DNA of 41,461 nucleotides from JAICIG01 sp035532215 (GTDB lineage Bacteria; Planctomycetota; Planctomycetia; Pirellulales; JAICIG01). The stretch covers positions 1 to 41,461 of the forward strand of contig DATKRK010000168.1 in assembly GCA_035532215.1 (NCBI GenBank), given 5' to 3'. The notes under the pieces are model-generated. The model saw nothing but the letters and a program-made list of their open reading frames with translations. It ran no database searches and was not told where the DNA came from. Of this stretch, positions 7,836-17,233 are shown in pieces. The position numbers and the translations under genes were made by a program. How positions within the stretch are numbered: the stretch's first letter is position 1; each line of letters starts with the position of its first letter.

Positions 7836-9236
7836 ATGCGCACGCTGTTGAATCGAGTTGTAATGTTCGCCTGTTTGCTCTCTACGGGCCTTTGCCAGTC
7901 GGCCGCCTCCGCGCAGGAGCAAGCTGCGGCGGCCCCGGCGCCAGTGAGCTTCATCAAGGAAGTCGCGCCGATCTTGCTCAAGAACTGCCAGGCGTGCCAC
8001 GGGCAAACCGACGCCAAGGGCGGCTATCAACTCGTCAACTTCACGGCTTTCATGAAGCCGGGCGATTCGGCCGCGGCGCCCGCGACGCCGATGAAGCTCG
8101 ACGACAGCGAAGTCTTTCGGCTGATCGGCTCGCAAGACAAAGACGAGCGGATGCCGAAAGACGCCGACCCGCTGCCGGCCGAGCAGGTCGCACTGGTCAA
8201 ACGCTGGATCGAAGAGGGCGCCAAGTTCGACGGCCCCGACGCCAACGCGGCGCTCGCCTCGCTCGTGCCCAAGGCGCCCCATCCGGCGGCGCCCGAGGCT
8301 TACCGCGTGTCGACGCCACTCACCGCCTTGGCCTTCCGGCCCGATGGCCAAGAGCTGGCTGTCGGCGGCTATTATGAAATCACGATCTGGAACCCGGCCA
8401 ACGGCGCCCTCGTCCGCCGCATCGGCAACGTCGACCAGCGGACCTACGGCTTGGCCTACAACAAGGAAGGCACGCTGCTGGCCGCCGCCAGCGGCACGCC
8501 CGGCGTCTCGGGCGAAGTGAAACTCTTCGATCCGAACACGGGCGCCGTGGTCAAGGATCTGGGCACGATGTCGGACGTCGCGTTCGACGTGGCCTTCAAT
8601 CCGGCCGGCAACAAGCTGGCCGCCTGCTCGGCCGATCGTTCGATCCGCATCTACGACGTGGCCAGCGGCGCGCAGGACAAACTGATCGAAGATCACGCCG
8701 ACTGGGTGCTGGGCATCGCCTGGAACCACGACGGCACGCGGCTCGCGTCGGCCAGCCGCGACAAGACCTCGAAAGTCTTCGACGCCGTCAGCGGCGATTC
8801 GCTGGCCACCTTCCCCGGCCACGGCGACACGGTGTATAGCGTCTCGTTCAGCGCCGACGGCGCGCTGATCTACAGCGCCGGCGCCAACCGGCAGATCCAC
8901 CTCTGGAAGCCGGCCGACGGCTCCAAGGCGGCCGACATCGGCGGCTTCGGCGGCGACGTGTTCAAGGTGCTCGTCCGCGGCGACATGGTCTATAGCTGCT
9001 CGGCCGACAAGACGGCCCGGCAGCACAAAGTGGCCGACCGAGCCCAGGTCCGCGCCTTCTCCGGCCACACCGACTGGGTCTATTGCCTGGCGGTGAACGA
9101 GGCGACCAAGCGTCTGGCGACCGGCAGCTTCGACGGCGAGGTGCGCGTCTGGAACCTCGACGACGGCGCCGCGGTCGCCACGTTCAAGGCCGCCCCCGGC
9201 TTGCAGCCGGCGGCTGCAGCGGCGGCGGCGAAGTAA
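7836..9236 (+). CDS. Exported cytochrome c (planctomycete type)-WD40 repeat protein
   Basis: The 466-residue product begins with a signal peptide (MRTLLNRVVMFACLLSTGLC, cleavage near ASAQEQ). A planctomycete-type cytochrome c domain follows: VSFIKEVAPILLKNCQACHG, with C51-x2-C54-H55, and DERMPKDADPLPAEQVALVKRWIEEGAKFD. From about residue 155 there are WD40 repeats: LTALAFRPDGQELAVGG, LGIAWNHDGTRLASASRDKTSKVFD, VYSVSFSADGALIYSAGANRQIHLWK, VYCLAVNEATKRLATGSFDGEVRVWNL. About seven blades can be counted, making one propeller. The haem would be attached outside the cytoplasmic membrane. It lies 204 bp after the DUF1549/DUF1553 gene on the same strand, a common planctomycete pairing. The C-terminal poly-Ala tail has no visible function. 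Confidence 0.92.
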   Translation: MRTLLNRVVMFACLLSTGLCQSAASAQEQAAAAPAPVSFIKEVAPILLKNCQACHGQTDAKGGYQLVNFTAFMKPGDSAAAPATPMKLDDSEVFRLIGSQDKDERMPKDADPLPAEQVALVKRWIEEGAKFDGPDANAALASLVPKAPHPAAPEAYRVSTPLTALAFRPDGQELAVGGYYEITIWNPANGALVRRIGNVDQRTYGLAYNKEGTLLAAASGTPGVSGEVKLFDPNTGAVVKDLGTMSDVAFDVAFNPAGNKLAACSADRSIRIYDVASGAQDKLIEDHADWVLGIAWNHDGTRLASASRDKTSKVFDAVSGDSLATFPGHGDTVYSVSFSADGALIYSAGANRQIHLWKPADGSKAADIGGFGGDVFKVLVRGDMVYSCSADKTARQHKVADRAQVRAFSGHTDWVYCLAVNEATKRLATGSFDGEVRVWNLDDGAAVATFKAAPGLQPAAAAAAAK

Positions 9237-9326
9237 AGGGTGTACAAATACGGTCTCTCCTGGAGCGCGCGATTTCGGGGGCGTTTATCGAAAGCTACTT
9301 ATAGCTGCGGTCGTCAACGGCCATTC

Positions 9327-9362
9327 AACCGAATTTGGGCTAAACCGAAAATCGGTTTAGCC
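9327..9362 (+). promoter_or_regulatory. Tandem operator (C-box) upstream of the controller gene
   Basis: A perfect 25-bp palindrome at 9338-9362 (arms GGCTAAACCGA/TCGGTTTAGCC, centre AAA) contains the 15-bp core AACCGAAAATCGGTT at 9343-9357. A second, weaker site at 9327-9341 (AACCGAATTTGGGCT) matches 11 of 15 core positions and is centred 16 bp upstream. This is the two-site arrangement known for controller proteins of restriction-modification systems. The palindrome ends only 9 bp before the ATG, and no Shine-Dalgarno sequence is visible, so translation may be leaderless. The same core occurs before the methyltransferase at 11262-11276. Confidence 0.75.
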
Positions 9363-9370
9363 TTAATGGG

Positions 9371-9616
9371 ATGACCGATTCGGTTCACACGGCGAAGTAT
9401 CAGCGGTTCCGCGAACTCCTTATCGATGCGCGCAAGGCGAAGGGCCTCTCTCAAGATGCACTAGCCGAAAAGCTCGGATGCGTGCAGACCGTGGTCAGCA
9501 AATACGAGCGTGGCGAGCGGCGCCTCGACGTCATCGAGTTCTTGGACGTGGCGGCGGCGCTGGGCATAGATCCCCACAAGGTCATACGCCAGTTGCAGGC
9601 CGCGGATGCAAGCTGA
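9371..9616 (+). CDS. XRE-family HTH controller protein of a restriction-modification system
   Basis: The 81-residue protein is a single helix-turn-helix domain: FRELLIDARKAKGLSQDALAEKLGCVQTVVSKYERGERRLDVIEFLDVAAALGIDP, with the recognition helix at about residues 36-46. Size and fold match C proteins that time restriction enzyme expression. It sits directly behind a tandem palindromic operator and overlaps the start of the endonuclease gene by 11 bp, so the two are translated as one unit. By analogy it would activate its own operon from the strong site and repress it when both sites are filled, and it may act on the methyltransferase promoter through the matching site at 11262. A generic XRE repressor is the alternative, but the context argues against it. 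Confidence 0.85.
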   Translation: MTDSVHTAKYQRFRELLIDARKAKGLSQDALAEKLGCVQTVVSKYERGERRLDVIEFLDVAAALGIDPHKVIRQLQAADAS

Positions 9617-10364
9617 TCCGGCGACCACCGCGGAACGTGTTGCCGCGCTCTCGCCTGGGCAACTCGCCCTTTTGAACGCCATCCTCGATACTTTCCACCG
9701 GCCGATTGTCGCTCAGCGATTGACTGAATCGGATGTTGTCGGCGCGGTGTTTCTGGCAGCGTTCGGCGACGTCCTCAAACTTCATCACACGATGTCGGAC
9801 GACTATCTCGATAAGCATCGCTTCGAGGCAGCGATGGAGCGCGTCTTGAAGGCGCTTGGCAAGGATGCAAGTCGCCCTGCACGCAACTATCCGGGGCATG
9901 ATATCACCGTGGACGGCGTACCATGTTCGCTCAAGACGCAAGGCGACCGCGGCATCAAATCCGACGTTCTTTACATCTCGAAGTTCATGGAATTGGGCAA
10001 GGGCAAGTGGGCGGCAGAGACCGACTTGCCCGCCTTGCGCGATCGGTTTCTCAAGCACATGGATGCTTATGAGCGGATATTCCAGCTTCGGTACTTCAAG
10101 TTAGGCGGGGTTGATTCGGGTTCCGCAGAACACTTCTATGAGCTTGTCGAGATTCCAAAGTCTTTATTGCAGGAGGCGAAGTCGGGAATTTGCAAGATGA
10201 TGCACGAGAGCAAGCAGACGCCGAAACCCGGCTATTGCACCGTGAAGGATCGACGAGGCCGGGTGAAGTTCCGGCTCTATTTCGATGGCGGAACCGAACG
10301 CAAGTTGCAAATCAAGGATTTGCGAAAAGATTTGTGCACGGTCCACGCGACGTGGAAGTTTTAA
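9606..10364 (+). CDS. Type II restriction endonuclease, SmaI-like
   Basis: The 252-residue product has a PD-(D/E)XK-like core: PGHDITVDG with D99, then SLK at 108-110. The C-terminal half has long conserved-looking phrases (KFMELGKGKW, AYERIFQLRYFKL, LVEIPKSLLQEAK, KQTPKPGYC, LYFDGGTERKLQIKDL). From memory these closely resemble SmaI (CCCGGG, blunt cut), which also has an overlapping controller gene; this is recall, not a search. The gene starts inside the controller gene and its stop codon shares bases with the stop of the convergent methyltransferase gene, forming a compact three-gene system. The second catalytic acid of the usual motif is not obvious, since a serine precedes LK. Length is close to SmaI as I recall it (about 247). 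Confidence 0.8.
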   Translation: MQADPATTAERVAALSPGQLALLNAILDTFHRPIVAQRLTESDVVGAVFLAAFGDVLKLHHTMSDDYLDKHRFEAAMERVLKALGKDASRPARNYPGHDITVDGVPCSLKTQGDRGIKSDVLYISKFMELGKGKWAAETDLPALRDRFLKHMDAYERIFQLRYFKLGGVDSGSAEHFYELVEIPKSLLQEAKSGICKMMHESKQTPKPGYCTVKDRRGRVKFRLYFDGGTERKLQIKDLRKDLCTVHATWKF

Positions 10365-11230
10365 TCCCCCCATTTCAAGCGGCGTCTCGCGATTTCCACG
10401 TAAGCCGGGTTTAGTTCGATCCCGACAAATCTCCGCTCGAACAACTGGCAAACCTCCCCGACCGTCCCCGAGCCGAAAAACGGGTCGAGCACAAGCGATC
10501 CTTTTTGCGAACCTGCCGTTAGGCATCGGGTTACGAGTTCGCGGGGAAACGTTGCGAAGTGAGCTTCCTTGAACGGTTCCGTGTTGATTGTCCACACTGA
10601 GCGGCAATTCCGCTTGCTGCCATTTACCGCTGGCTCGCGAATGGCCTCGTGGTCATAAAAATACCGCTCGGATTTCGTCAGCAGGAACACGTATTCGTGG
10701 ATCCGAGAGGGACGATCCTTGACCGATTCCGGCAAGCCGTTGCTCTTGTTCCAGACGATATCCGATCGTAAATACCAGCCATCGGCCTGAAGCGCAAAGG
10801 CAAGGCGCCACGGCACGCCGATCAGATCCTTGGGCTTCAGGCCGGCGGGAGTTGGCGCGCGATAATCCATCCCCCGCGCGGGATTCTTCTTATCCGAGTC
10901 TCGCCACGTGCGACCTCCGCTCGTGTAACTGTCTCCAATGTTGAGCCAGAGCGTCCCGTCATCGGCAAGCACCCTGCGCACCTCGGCGAAAACTGCGACC
11001 AAGTCTCGGATATAGGCATCGAGGCTCATTTCGGCGCCGATCTGCCCGCTGATGCCGTAATCTCGAAGCCCCCAGTAGGGCGGGCTCGTGATGCAGCATT
11101 GAAAACTGCTCGCCTCCAATTTTGCGAGTTCAAGCCGGGCATCGCCGGTAATAATTGCTCCGCATCGTTCCGCCGTTGACGACGATCTTGCGAGGTCGAT
11201 CGGTTCGTCGGGAAAGAGACTCAAGGTCAT
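10361..11230 (-). CDS. Type II DNA methyltransferase, beta class, probably N4-cytosine (SmaI-like)
   Basis: This 289-residue protein methylates DNA and protects the host from the partner nuclease. Catalytic motif IV TSPPY lies at 48-52 (CCITSPPYWGLRDYG), and the AdoMet-binding motif I DPFFGSGT is close to the C-terminus, followed by GIELNPAY. That order (IV before I) defines the beta class, and TSPPY favours cytosine N4 over adenine N6. The start was placed at ATG 11230 (MTLSLFPDEP). An in-frame ATG at 11287 would put codons through the operator at 11262-11276, which fits better as a promoter site. The gene is convergent with the endonuclease gene and their stop codons overlap by four bases (TTAA). 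Confidence 0.85.
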   Translation of the reverse strand: MTLSLFPDEPIDLARSSSTAERCGAIITGDARLELAKLEASSFQCCITSPPYWGLRDYGISGQIGAEMSLDAYIRDLVAVFAEVRRVLADDGTLWLNIGDSYTSGGRTWRDSDKKNPARGMDYRAPTPAGLKPKDLIGVPWRLAFALQADGWYLRSDIVWNKSNGLPESVKDRPSRIHEYVFLLTKSERYFYDHEAIREPAVNGSKRNCRSVWTINTEPFKEAHFATFPRELVTRCLTAGSQKGSLVLDPFFGSGTVGEVCQLFERRFVGIELNPAYVEIARRRLKWGD

Positions 11231-11261
11231 CTGCGAGCATCCGTTCCAGGCCGTGCGTGCC

Positions 11262-11276
11262 AACCGATTTTCGGTT
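11262..11276 (-). promoter_or_regulatory. Controller operator in front of the methyltransferase gene
   Basis: On the minus strand this reads AACCGAAAATCGGTT, identical over 15 bp to the core of the operator at 9343-9357. It ends 32 bp upstream of the preferred methyltransferase ATG. A single site here, against two at the controller promoter, suggests that the controller protein shuts down or tunes methyltransferase transcription. Confidence 0.75.
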
Positions 11277-11426
11277 AAAGATATCATTCTGCCGCGTCTC
11301 AGTCAATGGCGCCGCGGAAACCTCGGCCGTGTTGCCCCAGCTCGATGACGGCGCTAGCCCGTTGCGCCATTGGATTCTATGATGGCTCCTGCAAAACGCT
11401 TTGCGCACTCCAAGTTCTTCCCCGCC

Positions 11427-12437
11427 ATGCTCGACGTCGCCATTCTCTATAACGAAACGACGCTGCCGGCGGACCATCCCGACTACGCGTCGGAGGCGGG
11501 CGTGCTGGAAGCGGTGGAGGCGGTGGAGGCGGCGCTGGCCAAAACAGGCCATCGCTCGCGGCGATTGCCCGTCGGCGCTTCGCCCGCCAGCCTGGCGGCG
11601 GCCTTCGAAGCCGAGCGGGCCGACGTGGTCGTCAATCTTTGCGAAGGGCTGCAAGGGACCGGCGCCGGCGAATCGCAGGTGGCGGGCTTGCTGGAACTGT
11701 GCGGCGCGGCACATACGGGCGCCGGCTCGGAATGCCTGTCGCTGGTCCGCGACAAGGCCCGCACCAAATGGCTGTTGCTCGGCGCCGGGCTGCCGACCGC
11801 AGCCTTCCTGCGGCTCTCTCCCGGCGAAGCGTTGCCGGCGAGCGCGTCGGCTTTGCTCGACCAAGGCCCGCTGATCGTCAAGCCGGCCTGCGAAGACGCC
11901 AGCTTGGGCATCGGGCCGGCAAGCGTGGTCAGCGACCTGGCCTCGCTTGAGCGGCAGGTTGAAGAAGTCGGGCGGCGCTACGGCGACGCGCTGGTCGAGC
12001 AATTCATCGCGGGCCGGGAGTTCAACGTCGGCCTGATCGCTTTGCCCGAGCCGCAGGCGTTGCCGCTGGCCGAGATCGATTTCCGTCATCGCGCCGGCGG
12101 CTGGAATCTGGTGACCTACGACGCCAAGTGGACGCCCGACAGCGCGGATTACGGCGGCACGCCGGTGACGTGCCCGGCCGACGCTTCGCCCGAACTGGCG
12201 GCGGAACTGGTGTGCGTTTCGCTGGCGGCTTTTCGCCTGACTGGCTGCCGCGATTACTCCCGCGTCGACTTTCGCGTCGACGAGCGCGGCCGGGCGTTCG
12301 TGCTCGAAGTGAACGCCAATCCCGACATCAGTCCCAGCGCCGGTCTGGCTCGGGCGATCGGCGTCAGCGGGCTCGCTTACGACGAGTTCATCCGGCGCCT
12401 GGTAGAAACGGCCTTCCGCCGCGGCGGCAGACTATAA
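11427..12437 (+). CDS. ATP-grasp ligase related to D-alanine-D-alanine ligase
   Basis: The 336-residue product has an N-terminal domain starting MLDVAILYNETTLP and an ATP-grasp core. The ATP-binding segment is GPLIVKPACEDASLGIG, the following strand is LVEQFIAGREFNVGLIA, and the metal-binding and substrate loop is SRVDFRVDERGRAFVLEVNANPDISPSAG. This is the fold of Ddl, which joins an amino acid carboxylate to an amine through an acyl-phosphate. The N-terminal substrate region differs from true Ddl (VVNLCEGLQGTGAGESQVAGLLELCGAAHTGAGSE is the closest match), so the substrates are uncertain; planctomycetes carry several such genes. An upstream start at ATG 11379 or 11382 is possible, but the Ddl-like beginning supports 11427. 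A TATAAT that overlaps its stop may belong to the next gene. Confidence 0.85.
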   Translation: MLDVAILYNETTLPADHPDYASEAGVLEAVEAVEAALAKTGHRSRRLPVGASPASLAAAFEAERADVVVNLCEGLQGTGAGESQVAGLLELCGAAHTGAGSECLSLVRDKARTKWLLLGAGLPTAAFLRLSPGEALPASASALLDQGPLIVKPACEDASLGIGPASVVSDLASLERQVEEVGRRYGDALVEQFIAGREFNVGLIALPEPQALPLAEIDFRHRAGGWNLVTYDAKWTPDSADYGGTPVTCPADASPELAAELVCVSLAAFRLTGCRDYSRVDFRVDERGRAFVLEVNANPDISPSAGLARAIGVSGLAYDEFIRRLVETAFRRGGRL

Positions 12438-12517
12438 TTGCGGTTCCAAAAGTCAGCGCAGCGTTTCGTCCGCTTCCCATTCCTTCCGAATCCCCGTTTC
12501 AACCGAAGGCGGCCCTC

Positions 12518-14152
<1,635 letters not shown>

Positions 14153-14185
14153 CCGGGATGCCGCGGCGCCGGGAAGATTCCTAAA

Positions 14186-14235
14186 GTCGCTTTTCGCTCC
14201 GCGAAAAGATGTTTTTTCGCAGAGCGAAAAACGAC
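14186..14235. terminator. Stable hairpin between sulfatase and SDR genes, possible terminator
   Basis: Two 22-bp arms (14186-14207, starting GTCGCTTTTCGCTCC, and 14214-14235) pair across a six-base loop, with only two non-Watson-Crick positions, both G-U compatible. A run of six T lies at the loop-right arm boundary rather than after the stem. It may end the sulfatase transcript or protect its 3' end. Confidence 0.5.
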
Positions 14236-14285
14236 AAATGGGCGAGCTGCTGCCCGCCGAGCGACGATCGTTTGGAGAAGCTTGA

Positions 14286-15107
14286 ATGAACGAGGCTGAT
14301 TCCATTTCAATAGCCGGACAAGGGATCGATCTCGGCGGCCGCACGGCGATCGTCACGGGCGGGGCCAACGGCATCGGCCGGGCGACGGCCTTGCTGCTGG
14401 CCGGGCACGGCGCGCGGGTGTTCGTGGGCGACTATCGCCCGCTTGAAGAAAACGCCGCGGTGTTCGCCCGACTAGGCATCGTGCAAACCGCGTGCGACGT
14501 GCGAGCGGCGGCCGAGGTCGATCGCCTGGTCGAAGCGGCCGCCGCGGCCAGCGGCGGCATCGACATCCTGGTGAACAACGCGGGCATCGGCCTGGTCAAG
14601 CAGATTCCCGACGTGGCCGAGTCCGAATGGGACGCCTGCCTCGACACGAATCTCAAGGCGGCGTTTCTGTTCGCGCGGCGCGTGATCCCTGCGATGCGAC
14701 GGCGCGGCGGCGGCTCGATCGTGAATATCTCCAGCAACGCGGGCTTGCTGCCGCGGGCCCACGATCCGGTTTATTCGACGAGCAAAGGCGCCTTGATCGC
14801 CTTCACCAAAAGCCTGGCCTTGTGCCACGCGGCCGACCGAATTCGCGTCAACGCGGTCTGCCCGGGGCCGGTCGGCGAGACGGGCATGATGAACGCCGAC
14901 CTGGCCAAGGCCGCCGACCCGCAGGCCACGGCCCAACAATTCATCGACGCCAGCCCGCTGGCCCGGGCTTTCGGCCGGATGATTTCGCCCGCGGAAGTCG
15001 CCCAGGCGGTGCTGTACCTGGTCAGCGATTTCGCCGCGATGGTCACCGGCACGAGCATCGCCATCGACGGCGGCAAGAGCCTGGGCGTGCCGCCGCTCGC
15101 GAAGTGA
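14286..15107 (+). CDS. Short-chain dehydrogenase/reductase (SDR) oxidoreductase
   Basis: The 273-residue protein has the classical SDR layout. The cofactor motif TGGANGIG is at 24-31, NNAG follows in DILVNNAGIGLV, SSNAG carries the catalytic serine, and Y163-x3-K167 (YSTSKGAL) completes the active site. The C-terminal VNAVCPGPVGETGMM and IDGGKSLG segments are typical. Asp at the end of the second strand (VGDYRP) suggests NAD+ preference over NADP+. The start codon has a GGAG ribosome site eight bases upstream. The substrate cannot be predicted. A 133-bp gap with a strong hairpin separates it from the sulfatase, so co-transcription is doubtful. Confidence 0.92.
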   Translation: MNEADSISIAGQGIDLGGRTAIVTGGANGIGRATALLLAGHGARVFVGDYRPLEENAAVFARLGIVQTACDVRAAAEVDRLVEAAAAASGGIDILVNNAGIGLVKQIPDVAESEWDACLDTNLKAAFLFARRVIPAMRRRGGGSIVNISSNAGLLPRAHDPVYSTSKGALIAFTKSLALCHAADRIRVNAVCPGPVGETGMMNADLAKAADPQATAQQFIDASPLARAFGRMISPAEVAQAVLYLVSDFAAMVTGTSIAIDGGKSLGVPPLAK

Positions 15108-15379
15108 AGAAGGCGCGAAGCAGGCAGGTGCTGCGAGGCGGGCATCAGGCGAACTGCAAATCGCCGCTGCGACCTCACGCTCCGCTCGCCGAACAAGCGA
15201 CGCCGAGACGACCAGTCGGATTTCGCCGCCGTCATCGTTTTCTTCCCGGTTCCCCCGGCACGTTAAGCCCGCCGCTCTTCGCGGGCCAGGTCGTGGCTGG
15301 CATCCATGCGCGAATTATGCTGTAATGCCACAACATCGAGCGATTCGACCTACGCGCAGAGGGGTAAGGGGGGTAATCG

Positions 15380-15877
15380 ATGGATCTTGGACTGCAAAAA
15401 GAACAGTTCAGCAATGCGTACCTCTGCGCTGTAGCCGCTGCGGCCGGTTTTCAATCGTACAAGCCGCTTCCCGATGTCGATAAAACGGATTGGGTGATCG
15501 CGGCGCCTGGGCCCAAGGGGACGGTGCGGTCTCCGAAGGTCGAAGTCCAGCTAAAATGCACTTCGCGCGACGTGCTTCGCGATGACCACCTCGCTTTCGC
15601 GGTCGACATCGACACCTACGAAAACCTCCGCGATCCCTCGCACATGGTTCCAAAGATCCTGAAGGTGGTCGTTGTGCCTGAAGACGTCGAAGACTGGTTG
15701 ATGCACTCGGAAGAACGCCTTGCACTTCACCATTGCGGATATTGGGCGTCGCTACGCGGGCTGCCGGAGAGCGATAATACCGCCAGCGTGACGATCCCCA
15801 TCCCCAGAAGGCAGCAATTCACCGTGGAGGAACTCGCCGGAATCCTCGATCGCATCGCGACGGGAGGCGCTCCGTGA
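15380..15877 (+). CDS. DUF4365-like protein, putative PD-(D/E)XK nuclease
   Basis: The 165-residue product starts LQKEQFSNAYLCAVAAAAGF and contains DKTDWVIAAP...VEVQLKCTSRD, with D37 and E55-V-Q-L-K59 arranged as in DUF4365, a nuclease-fold family related to Holliday-junction and restriction nucleases. The rest (AVDIDTYENLR, PKILKVVVVPED, YWASLRGLPESDNTASVTIPIPRRQQF) also fits that family. A strong AAGGGGGG ribosome site precedes the ATG. Its stop overlaps the GTG start of the next gene by four bases (GTGA), indicating translational coupling and a joint function. DUF4365 domains have been noted in defence and toxin contexts, and several R-M or toxin-like genes lie nearby, so a defence role is plausible but unproven. 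Confidence 0.75.
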   Translation: MDLGLQKEQFSNAYLCAVAAAAGFQSYKPLPDVDKTDWVIAAPGPKGTVRSPKVEVQLKCTSRDVLRDDHLAFAVDIDTYENLRDPSHMVPKILKVVVVPEDVEDWLMHSEERLALHHCGYWASLRGLPESDNTASVTIPIPRRQQFTVEELAGILDRIATGGAP

Positions 15878-17058
15878 AAGCTTCCATTTACGACGCCGCG
15901 ACGCTTTCGGCGCTGAGGCCGCTTGAGGTTGTGGCATATCTCCGGGCAACTGGGTGGAATAAGAAATCCGAGAGTCATGGCAAATGGTCGCTCTGGTATC
16001 TGAAAGATGCGGATGGCAATGACTTTGAACTTGGGGTTCCGCTCTCTCCTGTCCTGCGCGATTTCGCCGCGCGAATGAGCGACGCTCTCCGCGTGCTAGA
16101 GACGGTTGAAGAACGATCGCAGCTCGAAATCCTTCGCGATTTGCTGGTGACGTCGGCCGATGTGATTCGCATTCGCTTCACCGACGGCGAGCTTGCCGAC
16201 GGCAGCGTGCCGCTGGAAGACGGCTCGCAGTATTTTCAAAGCGCCAAGGAACTCATGCTTGCGGCAGCCTGCGCCGCCGTTATGCCGCGCGCCTATTATC
16301 CAAGTCGAAGGTCGGCCGAAGCCATGGACTACCTTCGCAACGTCAGGCTTGGCCAGACCGAATTCGGAAGCTTTGTGTTGACGATTCTTTCCCGCGTGCC
16401 GCCAAGTCTCACGGTCGGCGGGGGCAAGCCGCTGGAGAATGGGGAACCATTCGAACGGCGCGTAACGCAAGTTCTCTCAAAGTCATTGGAAGCCGTCCGC
16501 ACCGCCGCCGAAGAGGCGGTTTCCACCGGCCGAGTCGAGAGCTTCGTCGAAGCCGCGGGCGAAGGCGTCAGCGCGAATCTTTGCGATGCGGTCGCCGGGC
16601 TCGGACAATCGCCGACAGGCAGTCGCAACCTACAGTTTTCGTTTAGTTGGTCGCGGAGCAGGCCTCTGCTGGCGCCTGCCAGCGTTCCGAACATGATTCT
16701 GCTGCCCGCCGATGCGTTTCCCGTAATCCACGAAGCCGCCCTGCATCTCAAGGAATCCCCATCCGTGGAAGACTTCGAGGCGAGAGGGCCGGTCATCAAG
16801 CTTGAAAAAGCCGAGAGAGCGTCCAAGGGAAGCATCACGATCCATTGCCCCGTCGAGGGGCAACTACGGAAAGTGACCGTCGAGTTGAGCGACCCCGACT
16901 ATCGCCGAGCCGTCACGGCGCATTACAAGGGTCAAACCGTGCGTTGCTCTGGAGCGCTCATTCGCGAGGGCCGCACTCTCTGGCTTCGCGAGTCTCGCGG
17001 GTTCGCCATAGAATCGACCGACGATGCGGGTTTCCCGCGAGACGACAAAGCGCCGTAG
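15874..17058 (+). CDS. Unrecognised partner protein of the DUF4365-like nuclease
   Basis: The 394-residue protein is not recognised. It starts with GTG after a GGGAGG ribosome site placed at the end of the preceding gene. Residues 1-75 (LRPLEVVAYLRATGWNKK...WSLWYLKDADGNDFELGVPL) look like a small alpha/beta domain. Residues 75-240 are mainly helical with charged segments, and 290-394 are rich in short beta strands (KGSITIHCPVEGQLRKVTVELS, KGQTVRCSGALIREGRTLWLRESRGF), a possible OB- or SH3-like end. There is no signal peptide, membrane helix, Walker motif or zinc motif. Coupling to the DUF4365-like gene suggests a sensor or regulator of that nuclease, or a target-binding subunit. Confidence 0.75.
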   Translation: MKASIYDAATLSALRPLEVVAYLRATGWNKKSESHGKWSLWYLKDADGNDFELGVPLSPVLRDFAARMSDALRVLETVEERSQLEILRDLLVTSADVIRIRFTDGELADGSVPLEDGSQYFQSAKELMLAAACAAVMPRAYYPSRRSAEAMDYLRNVRLGQTEFGSFVLTILSRVPPSLTVGGGKPLENGEPFERRVTQVLSKSLEAVRTAAEEAVSTGRVESFVEAAGEGVSANLCDAVAGLGQSPTGSRNLQFSFSWSRSRPLLAPASVPNMILLPADAFPVIHEAALHLKESPSVEDFEARGPVIKLEKAERASKGSITIHCPVEGQLRKVTVELSDPDYRRAVTAHYKGQTVRCSGALIREGRTLWLRESRGFAIESTDDAGFPRDDKAP

Positions 17059-17112
17059 GACGGGTATTGCCCGCCATGAACGGACGCCTCTAGCCGACCC
17101 GACCGCCGCGTC

Positions 17113-17133
17113 CCCTCTCCCTTTGGGAGAGGG
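17113..17133. repeat. CCCTCTCCCTTTGGGAGAGGG hairpin repeat, copy 1
   Basis: The 9-bp stem CCCTCTCCC/GGGAGAGGG around TTT is followed by TTAGGGTGAGGGCG. A second copy occurs at 33307-33327, and a related but broken copy follows it at about 33,370-33,390. It is part of a family common in GC-rich environmental bacteria. Confidence 0.8.
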
Positions 17134-17233
17134 TTAGGGTGAGGGCGCGTCTACCTCGCGATTTTCGCAGGCGGCTGGCTCTCCTCGCGTTCTCGCCCCA
17201 GCCGCGACCGCGCGCTCCGGCTCTTCGGGGCGA

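Noticed and set aside
11370..11426. A TTG start for the ATP-grasp gene
   Set aside because: The Ddl-like beginning (MLDVAILYNE) at 11427 fits the family; the extension has no family likeness, though ATG 11379 cannot be excluded.
12128..12517. An earlier start for the sulfatase gene
   Set aside because: It would overlap the ATP-grasp gene by 310 bp and place about 130 Arg-rich residues before an obvious signal peptide.
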